Shown piece after piece: positions 39,934 through 49,028 of a stretch of 64,000 nucleotides of DNA (its first letter is position 1; every line of letters begins with the position of its first letter). This DNA is from Caulobacter sp. FWC26. Its GTDB lineage: Bacteria; Pseudomonadota; Alphaproteobacteria; Caulobacterales; Caulobacteraceae. Under the pieces are notes generated by a model. The model saw only the letters and a program-made list of their open reading frames with translations, did not search any database and was not told where the DNA came from. The stretch is taken from assembly GCF_002742645.2 (NCBI RefSeq), contig NZ_CP033875.1, positions 3,698,001 to 3,762,000 on the forward strand, given 5' to 3'. Both the position numbers and the translations under genes were made by a program.

Positions 39934-40419
39934 ATGAACCGCCACGACCTCAAGACCTGGCCCAAGTACTTCGCCGCCGTCCGTTCTGGCCAGAAGCGCT
40001 TCGAGATCCGCCGCAACGACCGCGACTTCGCGGTGGGCGATATCCTGGTCCTGCGCGAGTTCGATCCGGCCACCGACACCTATACCGGCCAGTTCGAGGA
40101 GCGGCAGATCACCTTCCTGCTGTCGGAAGAAGACTATGGTGGCGTGATCCACGGCTTCGTGGCCATCGGCTTCGGCGACGTTCCGACCCACCCGACCGCG
40201 CCGGCGGAAGGCGCCCTGACCGCTCAGGAGCTGGCCGCCTGGCACGAGACCGCCTCGGCGAACGCCTCCCTGCGCGCGCAGGAGGCTCGCAAGGTCTCGG
40301 AGAGCTACGCGAAGAACAACATGAGCGTCGCGGCCGACCGTCACGGCGCGGTGGCCGACGCCGCCGAGGCCGAGGCCAGCTTCCACGCCCAGGCGGCGCG
40401 GATCGTCAGCCAGGGCTGA
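39934..40419 (+). CDS. DUF3850 (ASCH-like) domain protein with Ala-rich tail
   Basis: 161 residues. The first 80 (HDLKTWPKYFAAVRSGQKRF, EIRRNDRDFAVGDILVLREF) match DUF3850, a PUA/ASCH-like fold thought to bind RNA; often seen in phages and mobile elements but here in core-like context. The rest is Ala/Glu-rich and helical (SLRAQEARKVSESYAKNNMS), perhaps a coiled coil. Function unknown. A strong two-way terminator follows. Confidence 0.8.
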   Translation: MNRHDLKTWPKYFAAVRSGQKRFEIRRNDRDFAVGDILVLREFDPATDTYTGQFEERQITFLLSEEDYGGVIHGFVAIGFGDVPTHPTAPAEGALTAQELAAWHETASANASLRAQEARKVSESYAKNNMSVAADRHGAVADAAEAEASFHAQAARIVSQG

Positions 40420-40426
40420 GCCGAAA

Positions 40427-40466
40427 GAAAAAGGCCGCCGGGACGCCCCGGCGGCCTTTTTCTTTT
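40427..40466. terminator. Bidirectional terminator between DUF3850 and cheW
   Basis: GGCCGCCGGG/CCCGGCGGCC stem with a short loop, preceded by AAAGAAAAA and followed by TTTTTCTTTT, so it can end both converging transcripts. Confidence 0.9.
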
Positions 40467-40484
40467 CCGTCAGACAAGCGCCGA

Positions 40485-40937
40485 TCAGGCCGCTTCGCTG
40501 ACCTGGGCCGGGAACACGTCGTCCATGCGCAGATAGGTGATCAGGCGGTTTTCCATCGAGATGATCGCCTGGATATAGCGCAGTTCCTCGACGCCAACGT
40601 CCGGCGCCGGCTGCAGGCTCTCACGCGGCACGGTGAAGGTTTCCGACACGGCGTCCACCAGAATGCCGGCCAGGCGGTCGCGGCACTCGACGACGACGAT
40701 CACGTGGCGGGTCTCGGGGATCGTGACGCCCAGGCCCAGGCGGTTGCGCAGGTCGATGACCGGCATGATCGCGCCGCGCAGGTTGATGACGCCCCGCATG
40801 TAGTTGGGCGCGTGCGGGATCGGCGTGGCCGGCGTCCAGCCGCGGATTTCCCGCACCGTCTTCACGTCGATGCAGAACTCCTGCTCACCGATGCAGAACG
40901 AGATCAGTTCAAGAGCGGGCGCGGCGTTGTCGGTCAT
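40485..40937 (-). CDS. cheW: CheW-type chemotaxis coupling protein
   Basis: 150 residues, a single CheW domain that links chemoreceptors to CheA. LISFCIGEQEFCIDVKTVREI, NYMRGVINLRGAIMPVIDLR and GILVDAVSETF are the conserved beta-barrel blocks. It lies alone, away from other che genes, so it is one of several CheW paralogs in the genome rather than part of the main cluster. Start ATG 40937 follows GGGGAACC. Confidence 0.92.
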   Translation of the reverse strand: MTDNAAPALELISFCIGEQEFCIDVKTVREIRGWTPATPIPHAPNYMRGVINLRGAIMPVIDLRNRLGLGVTIPETRHVIVVVECRDRLAGILVDAVSETFTVPRESLQPAPDVGVEELRYIQAIISMENRLITYLRMDDVFPAQVSEAA

Positions 40938-41098
40938 CACGGTTCCCCGTTGCGAATGGCTGCCCCGGAGCGGCGATCAACGCGCTTCCAGGCCTGAGCC
41001 AGAAGAACCCACGTCGCGTTTAACAAGCGTTAATTGGTGAACGAAGGGACCGCGCCGGAATGTCGCGGCCCCTCAATTCGGGTCTCGAAGCGGAAGGA

Positions 41099-41218
41099 TC
41101 AGGCCTCGTCGAGGCCTTCGTCGCCCTCGTCGGACAGGCCGAACTCGTACCACATGCCGTTGAGCACGCCGAAGGCGACGGCCAGGCCCAGGCCCAGGAT
41201 CCAGGTGAAATACCACAT
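41099..41218 (-). CDS. cydX: Cytochrome bd oxidase small subunit CydX
   Basis: 39 residues starting MWYFTWILGLGLAVAFGVLN, the CydX signature, with one TM helix and an acidic tail (LSDEGDEGLDEA). CydX stabilises the heme groups of CydAB. It starts 18 bp after the cydB stop with SD GGAAAC nearby, completing a cydABX operon. Too short for ordinary gene callers. Confidence 0.95.
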   Translation of the reverse strand: MWYFTWILGLGLAVAFGVLNGMWYEFGLSDEGDEGLDEA

Positions 41219-41236
41219 CGGTTTGTTTCCTTCGGA

Positions 41237-42388
41237 TCAGTAGAGGTCGGGATTGACGGCCAGGGCGGCCGTGGTGCTGCGGCCCCAGAGGACCTTGTAG
41301 ACCCAGGCGGTGTAGGCCAGCACGATCGGCAGGAAGACGATCGTCACGATCAGCATGATGAACAGGGTCATGTGGCTGGACGAGGCGTTCCACACCGTCA
41401 GGCTGGAGCGCGGGTCGACGCTGCTGGGCAGGATGAACGGGAACATCGACAGGCCCACCGTGGCGATGATGCCGGTGGCCGAGGCCGAGGAGCCGGTGAA
41501 GGCCATCCAGGCGCTCTTGGCCCGCAGGCCCAGCAGGGCCAGAGCGGCGCCCGCGAAGCCCAGAAGCGGCGCGACGATCATCCAGCCATGACGGCCATAG
41601 TTGTCGAGCCAGGCGCCGGGATCGCGCACGGCGGCGGCGCCGCGCAGGGGGTTGGACGGACCGGCCGCATCGGCCAGACCCTCGATCCGGAAGCCCATGC
41701 CGCCGAACGCCACCCAGAAGCCCCCGGCCGCGAACAGCACGATGCTGGCCAGGCCGGCGAGTTCGCCGAGGCGACGGGCGCGTTCGGCCACGGGGCCTTC
41801 CTCGCCCTTCACGGTGATCCAGGCCGCGCCGTGCAGCACCAGCATCGACACCGACAGCAAGCCGCACAGCACGGCGAACGGCGAGAACAGGCCCAGGAAC
41901 GAGCCGTCGTAGAAGGCGCGCAGGTCGCTGTCCAACCGGAAGGGCGCGCCTTGCAGCACATTGCCCAGGGCCACGCCAAAGCACAGCACCGGCACGAAGC
42001 CGCCGACGAACAGCGCCCAGTCCCAGAACGCGCGCCACCGCGGATCAGGCCGCTTGGAGCGGTACTTGAAGCCCACGGGCCGCAGGATCATGGCGGTCAG
42101 CACCACGAACATGGCGAGGTAAAAGCCCGAGAAGCTGATGGCGTAGACGAACGGCCAGGCGGCGAAGATCGCGCCGCCGCCCAGGATGAACCACACCTGG
42201 TTGCCTTCCCAAGTGGCGCCGACGGTGTTGATCACCATCCGGCGTTCCTTGTCGGTCTTGGCGACGAAGGGCAGCAGCGCGCCGACGCCCATGTCAAAGC
42301 CATCGGTCAGGGCGAACCCGATCAGGAGGATCCCGACCAGGGCCCACCAGATCACGCGAAGCGTGGCGAAATCGACGGGGATTTCCAT
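41237..42388 (-). CDS. cydB: Cytochrome bd ubiquinol oxidase subunit II
   Basis: 383 residues, a membrane subunit with nine predicted helices (LRVIWWALVGILLIGFALTDGFDMGVGALLPF at the start). It pairs with CydA to reduce oxygen with ubiquinol at low oxygen tension without pumping protons. ATG 42388 (third residue of the longest frame) has AGGAGG at a 7-base spacing, better than ATG 42394. 13 bp after cydA, 18 bp before cydX. Confidence 0.95.
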   Translation of the reverse strand: MEIPVDFATLRVIWWALVGILLIGFALTDGFDMGVGALLPFVAKTDKERRMVINTVGATWEGNQVWFILGGGAIFAAWPFVYAISFSGFYLAMFVVLTAMILRPVGFKYRSKRPDPRWRAFWDWALFVGGFVPVLCFGVALGNVLQGAPFRLDSDLRAFYDGSFLGLFSPFAVLCGLLSVSMLVLHGAAWITVKGEEGPVAERARRLGELAGLASIVLFAAGGFWVAFGGMGFRIEGLADAAGPSNPLRGAAAVRDPGAWLDNYGRHGWMIVAPLLGFAGAALALLGLRAKSAWMAFTGSSASATGIIATVGLSMFPFILPSSVDPRSSLTVWNASSSHMTLFIMLIVTIVFLPIVLAYTAWVYKVLWGRSTTAALAVNPDLY

Positions 42389-42401
42389 TGTCATGCCTCC
42401 T

Positions 42402-43964
42402 TCAGGCGACGGCGGCTTCGGGTTCGGGCGAACCGTCGGGGGCGGGATCGTGCAGGGCGTAGGGGCCGCGCTTGATGGTCTTGAGGATCAGGCCGACCTC
42501 GACCACCGCCAACGAGCCGTAAAGCAGGGTGAAGACCGCGATGCTGGTCAGCAGTTGCGGCACGGTCAGGCTGGACGCGCCCAGGAAGGTGGGCAGGACG
42601 CCCTCCACGGCCCAGGGCTGACGGCCGACCTCGGCCAGCACCCAGCCCATCTCGGCCGCGATCCAGGGCAGCGGAATGGCCGCCACCGCCAGGACCAGGA
42701 ACCACTTGGTCTCGTGCTTGCGCAGGGTGACCAGCACGAAAGCCGTGGCGAACAGGGCGATCATCAGGAAGCCGATCCCGGCCATGATGCGGAAGGCCCA
42801 GAACATCACCGGCACAGGCGGAACCACATCCCAGGCGGTCTGCTTGATCAGCGCCGGCGAGGCCTGACGCGGATCGGCGACATGGCGCTTGAGCAGCAGA
42901 CCATAGCCCAGGTCGCGGCGGTGTTGCTCGAAGGTGGCGCGCGCGGCGACATCGTTCGGATTGACCTTCAGGGCCTCGACCGCGCCATAGGCGATGACGC
43001 CAGACTCGATGCGATCTTCAGCCTTGGCGACCAGCTGGAAGATGCCTTCCACCGGCTTGTCCAGGCTGCGCGTCGCGATCAGGCCCAGCACGTACGGGAT
43101 CTTGATCTCGTGATGGGTCGTGCGGTCGGCCATGCTGGGGATGCCGAAGGCGGTCAAGCCGGCCGGGGCGGGCTCGGTCTCCCACATGGCCTCGAGCGCG
43201 GCGAGCTTCATCTTCTGGTTGTCAGTCAGGGCGTAGCCGCTCTCGTCGCCCAGCACGACGACCGACAAGGCCGAGGCCAGGCCGAAGGCGGCGGCGACGG
43301 TCATCGACCGCTTGGCGACACCCGCATACTTGCCCTTCAGCAGGTAGAAGGCCGAAATCCCCAGCACGAAGGCGGCGGCGATCACATAGCCGGCGCTGAC
43401 GGTGTGGACGAACTTGGCCTGGGCCACCGGGTTGAACAGCACGTCTCGGAAGCTGGAGACTTCCATCCGCATGGTGTCGGGGTTGAACGCCGCGCCGATC
43501 GGGTTCTGCATCCAGCCGTTGGCGATCAGGATCCACAGCGCCGACAGGTTGGTGCCCAGCGCCACCATGAAGGTCACGAACAGGTGGCCGACCCTCGACA
43601 GCTTGTCCCACCCGAAGAACATCAGGCCGACAAAGGTGGCTTCGAGGAAGAAGGCCATCAGGCCCTCGATCGCCAGCGGCGCCCCGAAGATGTCGCCGAC
43701 ATAGTGCGAGTAGTAGGACCAGTTCATGCCGAACTGGAACTCCATGGTGATCCCGGTGGCCACGCCCAGCACGAAGTTGATGCCGAACAGCGTGCCCCAG
43801 AAGCGCGTCACGGTTCGCCAGATCGGGCGCTTGGTCATCACATAGATGCTCTCCATGATGACCAGCATGAACGACAGCCCCAGCGTCAGGGGCACGAACA
43901 GAAAGTGGTAGAGAGCGGTTAGCGCGAACTGGAGTCGCGACAGGTCTACGACAGCGGGGTCCAT
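42402..43964 (-). CDS. cydA: Cytochrome bd ubiquinol oxidase subunit I
   Basis: 520 residues. Carries hemes b558, b595 and d. The high-spin heme ligand is H20 (LTALYHFLFVPLTLG); the b558 His and Met are in AKFVHTVSAGYV and FWAFRIMAGIG; GRQPW marks the quinol (Q) loop region, which is the short form. ATG 43964 with GGAG six bases upstream is preferred to TTG 43976. Divergent from cydDC across a 99-bp gap holding a perfect FNR/FixK box, so induction under hypoxia is likely. Confidence 0.96.
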   Translation of the reverse strand: MDPAVVDLSRLQFALTALYHFLFVPLTLGLSFMLVIMESIYVMTKRPIWRTVTRFWGTLFGINFVLGVATGITMEFQFGMNWSYYSHYVGDIFGAPLAIEGLMAFFLEATFVGLMFFGWDKLSRVGHLFVTFMVALGTNLSALWILIANGWMQNPIGAAFNPDTMRMEVSSFRDVLFNPVAQAKFVHTVSAGYVIAAAFVLGISAFYLLKGKYAGVAKRSMTVAAAFGLASALSVVVLGDESGYALTDNQKMKLAALEAMWETEPAPAGLTAFGIPSMADRTTHHEIKIPYVLGLIATRSLDKPVEGIFQLVAKAEDRIESGVIAYGAVEALKVNPNDVAARATFEQHRRDLGYGLLLKRHVADPRQASPALIKQTAWDVVPPVPVMFWAFRIMAGIGFLMIALFATAFVLVTLRKHETKWFLVLAVAAIPLPWIAAEMGWVLAEVGRQPWAVEGVLPTFLGASSLTVPQLLTSIAVFTLLYGSLAVVEVGLILKTIKRGPYALHDPAPDGSPEPEAAVA

Positions 43965-44040
43965 GGACAGCTCCAAGGCGAACGGCCGATGATCGGGCCG
44001 GTCGAGAGGCTTGCTCTAGACCCGCGCGACCGCCCACTCC

Positions 44041-44054
44041 TTGATCAGGATCAA
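44041..44054. promoter_or_regulatory. FNR/FixK box between cydA and cydD
   Basis: TTGAT-CAGG-ATCAA is a perfect FNR/FixK consensus. If it sits at -41.5, transcription of cydA would begin near 44006 with a 42-base leader, which is sensible. On the other side the start would fall near 44089, at the ATG 44088 of cydD, so its role there is less clear. Confidence 0.8.
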
Positions 44055-44063
44055 GGTAACGGG

Positions 44064-45728
44064 ATGATCGCACCCTACACTCAACCGATGGGCGCCCGCA
44101 TAGTGCAGATTGATCGTCAGGTTCAGGCCAAGGTTTGGCTCAAGGGTTTCGAGCGGAACGCCGCGTCGGCGATCCGTCGCGCCGGGCTGCTTGGCCTGGC
44201 TGACGGAATCGCCGCGATCGCCTTCGCCGCCGGCCTGGCTCTGAGCGTCGACGCCATCGCCCAGCTGCGCGGTTTGGCCGCAATCGCCCCATGGCTGATC
44301 GTCGCCGCCCTCGCCCTGGCCGCACGGGGCGCCCTGGCCATGGCGACCGGCGTGATCGGAGCGGAGGCGGCCGCCAGGACCAAGGCGGCGCTGCGCATAA
44401 GCCTGGCCCGAGCGGTTTTCGCCGGCCCGCGCCGGCCCGCCGCCGAAGCCGCCACCGCGCTGGTGGAAGGCGTCGAGGCGATGGACGGTCATGTCGCCCG
44501 CTTTCTTCCCACGCGTCTGGCGGCGGGGGTTCTGCCGCTGATCTTGATCGCCGCCGCTGCGGTGGCCAGCCCGATCGCCGCCGCCATCATGCTGGGCACG
44601 TTGATCCCGTTCATCCTCGCCATGATCCTGACCGGAACCGCCGCCGCGACCGAGGCGCGCGCTCAGTTCCAGGCGCTGGAGCGACTTTCCGCCCTGTTCC
44701 TCGACCGCGTCCGCGCCCTGCCTGTCGTCCTGGCCTTCCAGGCCGAGGGCGCGACCACGGCGGCGCTGACCCGCTCGGCGTCCAACCTCGCCGAACGGAC
44801 GATCCGCGTCCTGCGCGTGGCGTTCCTGTCCTCGGCGGCTCTGGAGTTCTTCGCCGCGCTGTCGGTGGCGCTGGTGGCGGTCTATTGCGGCTTCAACCTC
44901 CTGCGCCTGCTGCCCTTCCCCGTCCCCGAACAGCTGGACCTCAAGCGCGCGTTCTTCGTGCTGGCGCTGGCGCCGGAGGTCTATGCGCCGATGCGCCGCC
45001 TGGCCGCCGGCTATCATGACCGTCAGGCCGCCGAGGCCGCCGCCGCCAGCCTCTCGACCTTCGAGGCCCCGGCGCCCAAAGCCGCCCACATTCCGCTGAA
45101 GATCGCGCCGTCGCTGCGCTTCGCCGGTGTGGAGATCCGCTATCCGGACACCGACGCCCCCGCCGTGCGCGGCTTCGACCTCGTCGCGCCCGCAGGCTCC
45201 GTAACGGCCCTGGTCGGCGCCAGCGGCGCGGGCAAGAGCTCGATCCTCAACGCCTTGCTCGGCCTGGCGCCGATCACCGCCGGCGCCGTCTCCATCAACG
45301 ATAATCCGTTTACGGATCTTTCGAGCGACATCGCCTGGGCCGGACAGTCGCCGCTGATCCTGCCGGCCTCGATCGCCGACAATATCGCCCTCTCGCGCCG
45401 CGACGCCACGCGCGCCGAGATCGCCGAGGCGGCTGGCCGCGCGGGTCTTGGCCCCGCCCTGGCCGTGCGGCCGGGCGGCCTCGACTTCATGCTCGACGAG
45501 CGCGGCTCGGGGCTTTCTGGCGGCGAGCGACGCCGCCTGTCCCTGGCCCGCGCCCTGCTCAAGCCCGCCCCGATCCTGCTGCTGGACGAGCCGACCGCCA
45601 ATCTCGACGCCGAGGCCGAGGCGGCGATGGTGGACGCCATCCGCGCCGCCGCGCAGGGACGCACCACCCTGATCGCCACCCACTCCGAGGCGGTCGCCGC
45701 CCTCGCCGACCAGGTGATCCGCCTGTGA
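44064..45728 (+). CDS. cydD: Thiol reductant ABC exporter subunit CydD
   Basis: 554 residues, a fused TM-ATPase half transporter that with CydC exports glutathione or cysteine to the periplasm, required for cytochrome bd assembly. Six N-terminal helices; Walker A VGASGAGKSS, signature LSGGERRRLSLARALL, Walker B PILLLDEPTA, switch His in IATHSE. ATG 44064 is chosen; ATG 43989 and ATG 44088 are alternatives. It overlaps cydC by four bases (GTGA). Confidence 0.93.
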   Translation: MIAPYTQPMGARIVQIDRQVQAKVWLKGFERNAASAIRRAGLLGLADGIAAIAFAAGLALSVDAIAQLRGLAAIAPWLIVAALALAARGALAMATGVIGAEAAARTKAALRISLARAVFAGPRRPAAEAATALVEGVEAMDGHVARFLPTRLAAGVLPLILIAAAAVASPIAAAIMLGTLIPFILAMILTGTAAATEARAQFQALERLSALFLDRVRALPVVLAFQAEGATTAALTRSASNLAERTIRVLRVAFLSSAALEFFAALSVALVAVYCGFNLLRLLPFPVPEQLDLKRAFFVLALAPEVYAPMRRLAAGYHDRQAAEAAAASLSTFEAPAPKAAHIPLKIAPSLRFAGVEIRYPDTDAPAVRGFDLVAPAGSVTALVGASGAGKSSILNALLGLAPITAGAVSINDNPFTDLSSDIAWAGQSPLILPASIADNIALSRRDATRAEIAEAAGRAGLGPALAVRPGGLDFMLDERGSGLSGGERRRLSLARALLKPAPILLLDEPTANLDAEAEAAMVDAIRAAAQGRTTLIATHSEAVAALADQVIRL

Positions 45729-47314
45729 CCAGTCCGCTCGACGATCTGATCCGCGCCCAGAAGCGCCAGCGCGCCGGCGCCTTGCGCCTGGCCATCCTCA
45801 GCGCCGTGACGGTGGGCGCGGCGTCGACCCTGCTGCTGGGGCTGTCGGGCTGGTTCATCGTGGCCAGCGCCATCGCCGGCGGCGCGGGTCTGGCCGCCGC
45901 GCACGCCTTCAACGTGCTGCTGCCCAGCGCCGGGATCCGCCTGCTGGCGATCCTGAGGACCGCCGCCCGCTATGGCGAGCGGCTATCGGGCCACGCCGCC
46001 GCCCTGCGGGCGCTGGCGGCCATCCGCCCGGCGGTCTTCCAGAGTCTGGCCGCCGCGCCGGCCTCGGAGTCCCTCACGCTGTCGCGCGGAGAGGCTTCCG
46101 CGCGCCTCGTCCAGGACGTCGACGCGATCGAGACCCGCTTTGTCCGCCTCTCCGCCCCTTGGAACGCCGCCGCCGGCCTCGGCTCGGGCCTGGCCGTCAC
46201 CCTTCTGGCCGGCTGGATCCCGACCTTGATCATCCTGGCCGCCGCCGGCCTGGCGATGCTGTCGGCCCAGGGCCTGGCCAGGCGCTTCTCGGCTCCGGCC
46301 CGCGCGGCGATCCAGGCGCGCACCGGAGCCTTGAAGGACTCGGTTGCGGCCTTGGTGTCGGCCTCTGCCGAGCTGCGCGCCTATGGCCTGGCCGACTGGG
46401 CGGGCGAGACGCTGAACGCCCGTGCGACCGCCTTGGACGCCGCCCGGCGCGACGCCGCCCGCGCCCAGGGGTTCATCGTTGCGGCCCAGGCGGTGATCGC
46501 GGGCGTGACCGTCGCGGCGGCGATCGCCTGCGCCGCGCCCGCCGGACCCGCGCTGGCCGCTCTGGCCGGCTTGGCGGCGGTGATGAGTCTCGACGCCCTG
46601 ACCAGCCTCGCCAACGCCTTCGACCAGGACGGCGGCGCCCGGCAGGCCCGCGAGCGGCTGGACGCCATCCTGCGCCATCGCCCGCGTCCGGCGCTTCCGA
46701 TCGCATCCTCGGCGACGCCCCTTCGTCTGCTGGACAACACGCTCGTGGCCGGAGACCGACTGGCGATCACCGGTCCGTCCGGTTGCGGCAAGACCACCGC
46801 CGTCGAGACTCTGCTGGGCCTGCGCGAGGCCGTCTCGCCCGCCGGGCGCGAGGCCTTCGCCTGGCTGCCGCAGGACGCCGGCCTGGTGGCGGGCACAGTC
46901 GCCGACAACCTGCGCCTGGCCTCGCCCAAGGCCAGCGACGCCGACCTCTGGGCCGCGTTGGAGGAGGCTTGCCTCGCCGATCGCATCCGCGCCGCGCCGG
47001 AGGGCCTTGCGACCTATGTCGGCGATGACGGCGAACGGCTGTCCGGCGGAGAGCGCCGGCGCCTGGCCCTGGCCCGCGCCTATCTGCGCGACGCGCCCTG
47101 GCTGCTGCTGGACGAACCGACCGAGGGACTGGACCCGGCGACCGAAACCCAGGTCGTCGCGCGCCTCGACGCCCGTCTGAAGCGCACGGGCCAGGGCCTG
47201 ATCCTGGTCAGCCATCGCTCCGCGCCCGTGGCGATCTGCCCGAAGGTCCTGCGTATGGACGGAAAAGAAAAAGGCCCGGCGACCAAGTCGCCGAGCCTCG
47301 TCCCCACACCATGA
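45725..47314 (+). CDS. cydC: Thiol reductant ABC exporter subunit CydC
   Basis: 529 residues, partner of CydD. Walker A TGPSGCGKTT, signature RLSGGERRRLALARAYL, Walker B PWLLLDEPTEG, switch LVSHRS. GTG 45725 overlaps the cydD stop. The last codons contain a hairpin that serves as terminator for the gene on the other strand, so the ends of the two units are interlocked. Confidence 0.93.
   Translation: MTSPLDDLIRAQKRQRAGALRLAILSAVTVGAASTLLLGLSGWFIVASAIAGGAGLAAAHAFNVLLPSAGIRLLAILRTAARYGERLSGHAAALRALAAIRPAVFQSLAAAPASESLTLSRGEASARLVQDVDAIETRFVRLSAPWNAAAGLGSGLAVTLLAGWIPTLIILAAAGLAMLSAQGLARRFSAPARAAIQARTGALKDSVAALVSASAELRAYGLADWAGETLNARATALDAARRDAARAQGFIVAAQAVIAGVTVAAAIACAAPAGPALAALAGLAAVMSLDALTSLANAFDQDGGARQARERLDAILRHRPRPALPIASSATPLRLLDNTLVAGDRLAITGPSGCGKTTAVETLLGLREAVSPAGREAFAWLPQDAGLVAGTVADNLRLASPKASDADLWAALEEACLADRIRAAPEGLATYVGDDGERLSGGERRRLALARAYLRDAPWLLLDEPTEGLDPATETQVVARLDARLKRTGQGLILVSHRSAPVAICPKVLRMDGKEKGPATKSPSLVPTP
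47263..47298 (-). terminator. Minus-strand terminator inside the cydC 3' end
   Basis: Stem GGCTCGGCGA/TCGCCGGGCC on the minus strand (47273-47282 with 47288-47297), 5-base loop, then TTTTTCTTTT. The fourth pair is U-G in minus RNA but C-A in plus RNA, so the element is made for the minus strand and ends the small gene at 47323-47424. Confidence 0.75.
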
Positions 47315-47322
47315 TCAGATCG

Positions 47323-47424
47323 CTACTTCAGGTTCACCCGGATATGCGTGGTGAACAGCACGATAGCGAAGGTCGCGAAGGCGCCGATCACCAGCGCCAG
47401 ATAGGCCGTTTGTCCGCCCGACAT
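47323..47424 (-). CDS. 33-aa single-pass membrane protein under a FixK box
   Basis: Begins MSGGQTAYLALVIGAF and continues with a hydrophobic helix to a short basic tail (HIRVNLK). SD AAGGGAG stands seven bases before ATG 47424. A FixK box at 47480-47493 is placed to give a start near 47445 and a 21-base leader; a terminator follows 25 bp after the stop. So it forms a complete small transcription unit. It may be a low-oxygen small subunit or regulator of a terminal oxidase or of FixL. No family recognised. Confidence 0.75.
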   Translation of the reverse strand: MSGGQTAYLALVIGAFATFAIVLFTTHIRVNLK

Positions 47425-47479
47425 CGACAGTCTCCCTTGTTAGAGAAGGTCAGGCTGCGGGGTTCGGCGCGGGCTCGCC

Positions 47480-47493
47480 TTGACCTGGCTCAA
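47480..47493. promoter_or_regulatory. FNR/FixK box between the 33-aa gene and fixL
   Basis: TTGACCTGGCTCAA fits TTG-N8-CAA with TTGA/TCAA ends. Spacing suits the minus-strand small gene (about 62 bp from box centre to ATG); toward fixL the implied start would lie past its SD, so fixL is a less likely target. Confidence 0.7.
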
Positions 47494-47540
47494 ATGGGCT
47501 TGGCTATAACACCGTCGGATTCCAGGAGCCGCGCGCGACC

Positions 47541-49028
47541 ATGAAACCGTCCAGGGGCCTGTCCTCGACCCTGTTCAGCGATCCCCACCCGACCGCCTAT
47601 CTGGCCGCCTTCGCTGCGGTGATGGCGACGGCGGTGGCGCGTCTCTACCTGCCTGAAGCCTTCACGGCGCCCTCGTCCTTCCTGTTGTTCGTCCCGGCGG
47701 TGCTGGTCAGCGCGGCGCTGGGCGGAGTCGGCCCCGGCGTGTTCGGCACCACCTTCGCCTGGGCGGCGGTCTGGTGGGTCACCCGGGACATCCCGTTCGA
47801 TCTGGTCAGCGGGCTGTCGGCGGCGATCTTCCTGTCGGTGGGCTTTGGCATGGCCGTGGGCGGCGGCTGGTTCCATGCCGCGCGCCGCCGCGCCGCCGCG
47901 ATCAACGACCATCTGAGCTCGATCCTCGACACCGTGCCCGACGCCGTGGTGGTCATTGATCGGGCGGGGATCATGACCTCGTTCAGCCCGGCGGCGCAGC
48001 GGATGTTCGGCTGGACCGAGGCCGAGGCGATCGGCAAGAACGTCAGCCTGCTGATGCCCGAGCCCTACCAGTCCTCCCACGACGCCTATCTGGCGCGCTA
48101 CGCCCGCACCGGCGAGAAACGGATCATCGGCGCGGGCCGCGTCGTCGTGGGCCGCCGCAAGGATGGCTCGACCTTCCCCATGGAGCTGGCGGTCGGCGAA
48201 ACCCGAGGACCGACCCCCTCGTTCACCGGATTCATCCGTGATCTGACCGAACGCCAGGAGACCGAGACCCGCCTGCAGGAACTGCAGAACGAGCTGGTCC
48301 ACGTCTCGCGCCTGACCGCCATGGGCGAGATGGCCTCGACCCTGGCGCACGAGCTGAACCAGCCGCTGTCGGCGATCGCCAACCTGCTGACCGGCTCGCG
48401 CCGTCTGATGGATCGCGGCCGCGAGGCCGACCAGGCGAAGGTCCGCGACGCCATCGACCGCGCCGCCGCCCAGGCCCTGCGCGCCGGCGAGGTGATCCAC
48501 CGCATGCGCGACTTCGCCCGGCGCGGCGCCAGCGAGCGCGAAGCCGAGAGCCTGTCCAAGCTGATCGAGGAAGCCTCGGCCCTGGCCCTGATCGGCGAGA
48601 AGGAACGTCAGGTCGATGTCCGCCTGAAACTTGATCCAAAGGCCGACGATGTCTTCGCCGACCGGGTCCAGATTCAGCAGGTGCTGCTCAACCTGATCCG
48701 CAACGGCATCGACGCCATGCAGGCCCAGGAGCCGCGCAAGCGGGCGCTTCTGATCCGAACGGGCCTCACCGAAGAGGGGTGGTCGGAGGTCAGTGTCGCC
48801 GATACGGGGCCTGGCATCGCGCCGGAGGTGCTGGAGCGTCTGTTCCAACCGTTCATGACCACCAAGCCGCAGGGGATGGGCGTGGGCCTGTCCATCTCGC
48901 GTTCGATCATCGAGGCGCACGGCGGCCGCATCTGGGCCGAGGCGAATCCTGGCGGCGGCGCGCTATTCCGATTTACGTTGCCGCCGGCCGAGTCCTTGGC
49001 CGGCGAAAAGGAGACGATCGATGACTGA
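47541..49028 (+). CDS. fixL: Oxygen sensor histidine kinase FixL
   Basis: 495 residues. Several N-terminal TM helices (to about residue 112), a heme-binding PAS domain (about 122-240), then HisKA and HATPase domains. Proximal heme His is H180 in [10 protein letters not shown] and the key Arg is R200 in IIGAGR, 20 residues apart as in rhizobial FixL (His200/Arg220). Phospho-acceptor H270 in [11 protein letters not shown]1 and G2 boxes [27 protein letters not shown]. Kinase is active when heme is deoxy. SD AGGAG precedes ATG 47541. Overlaps fixJ by 8 bases. Confidence 0.96.
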   Translation: MKPSRGLSSTLFSDPHPTAYLAAFAAVMATAVARLYLPEAFTAPSSFLLFVPAVLVSAALGGVGPGVFGTTFAWAAVWWVTRDIPFDLVSGLSAAIFLSVGFGMAVGGGWFHAARRRAAAINDHLSSILDTVPDAVVVIDRAGIMTSFSPAAQRMFGWTEAEAIGKNVSLLMPEPYQSSHDAYLARYARTGEKRIIGAGRVVVGRRKDGSTFPMELAVGETRGPTPSFTGFIRDLTERQETETRLQELQNELVHVSRLTAMGEMASTLAHELNQPLSAIANLLTGSRRLMDRGREADQAKVRDAIDRAAAQALRAGEVIHRMRDFARRGASEREAESLSKLIEEASALALIGEKERQVDVRLKLDPKADDVFADRVQIQQVLLNLIRNGIDAMQAQEPRKRALLIRTGLTEEGWSEVSVADTGPGIAPEVLERLFQPFMTTKPQGMGVGLSISRSIIEAHGGRIWAEANPGGGALFRFTLPPAESLAGEKETIDD

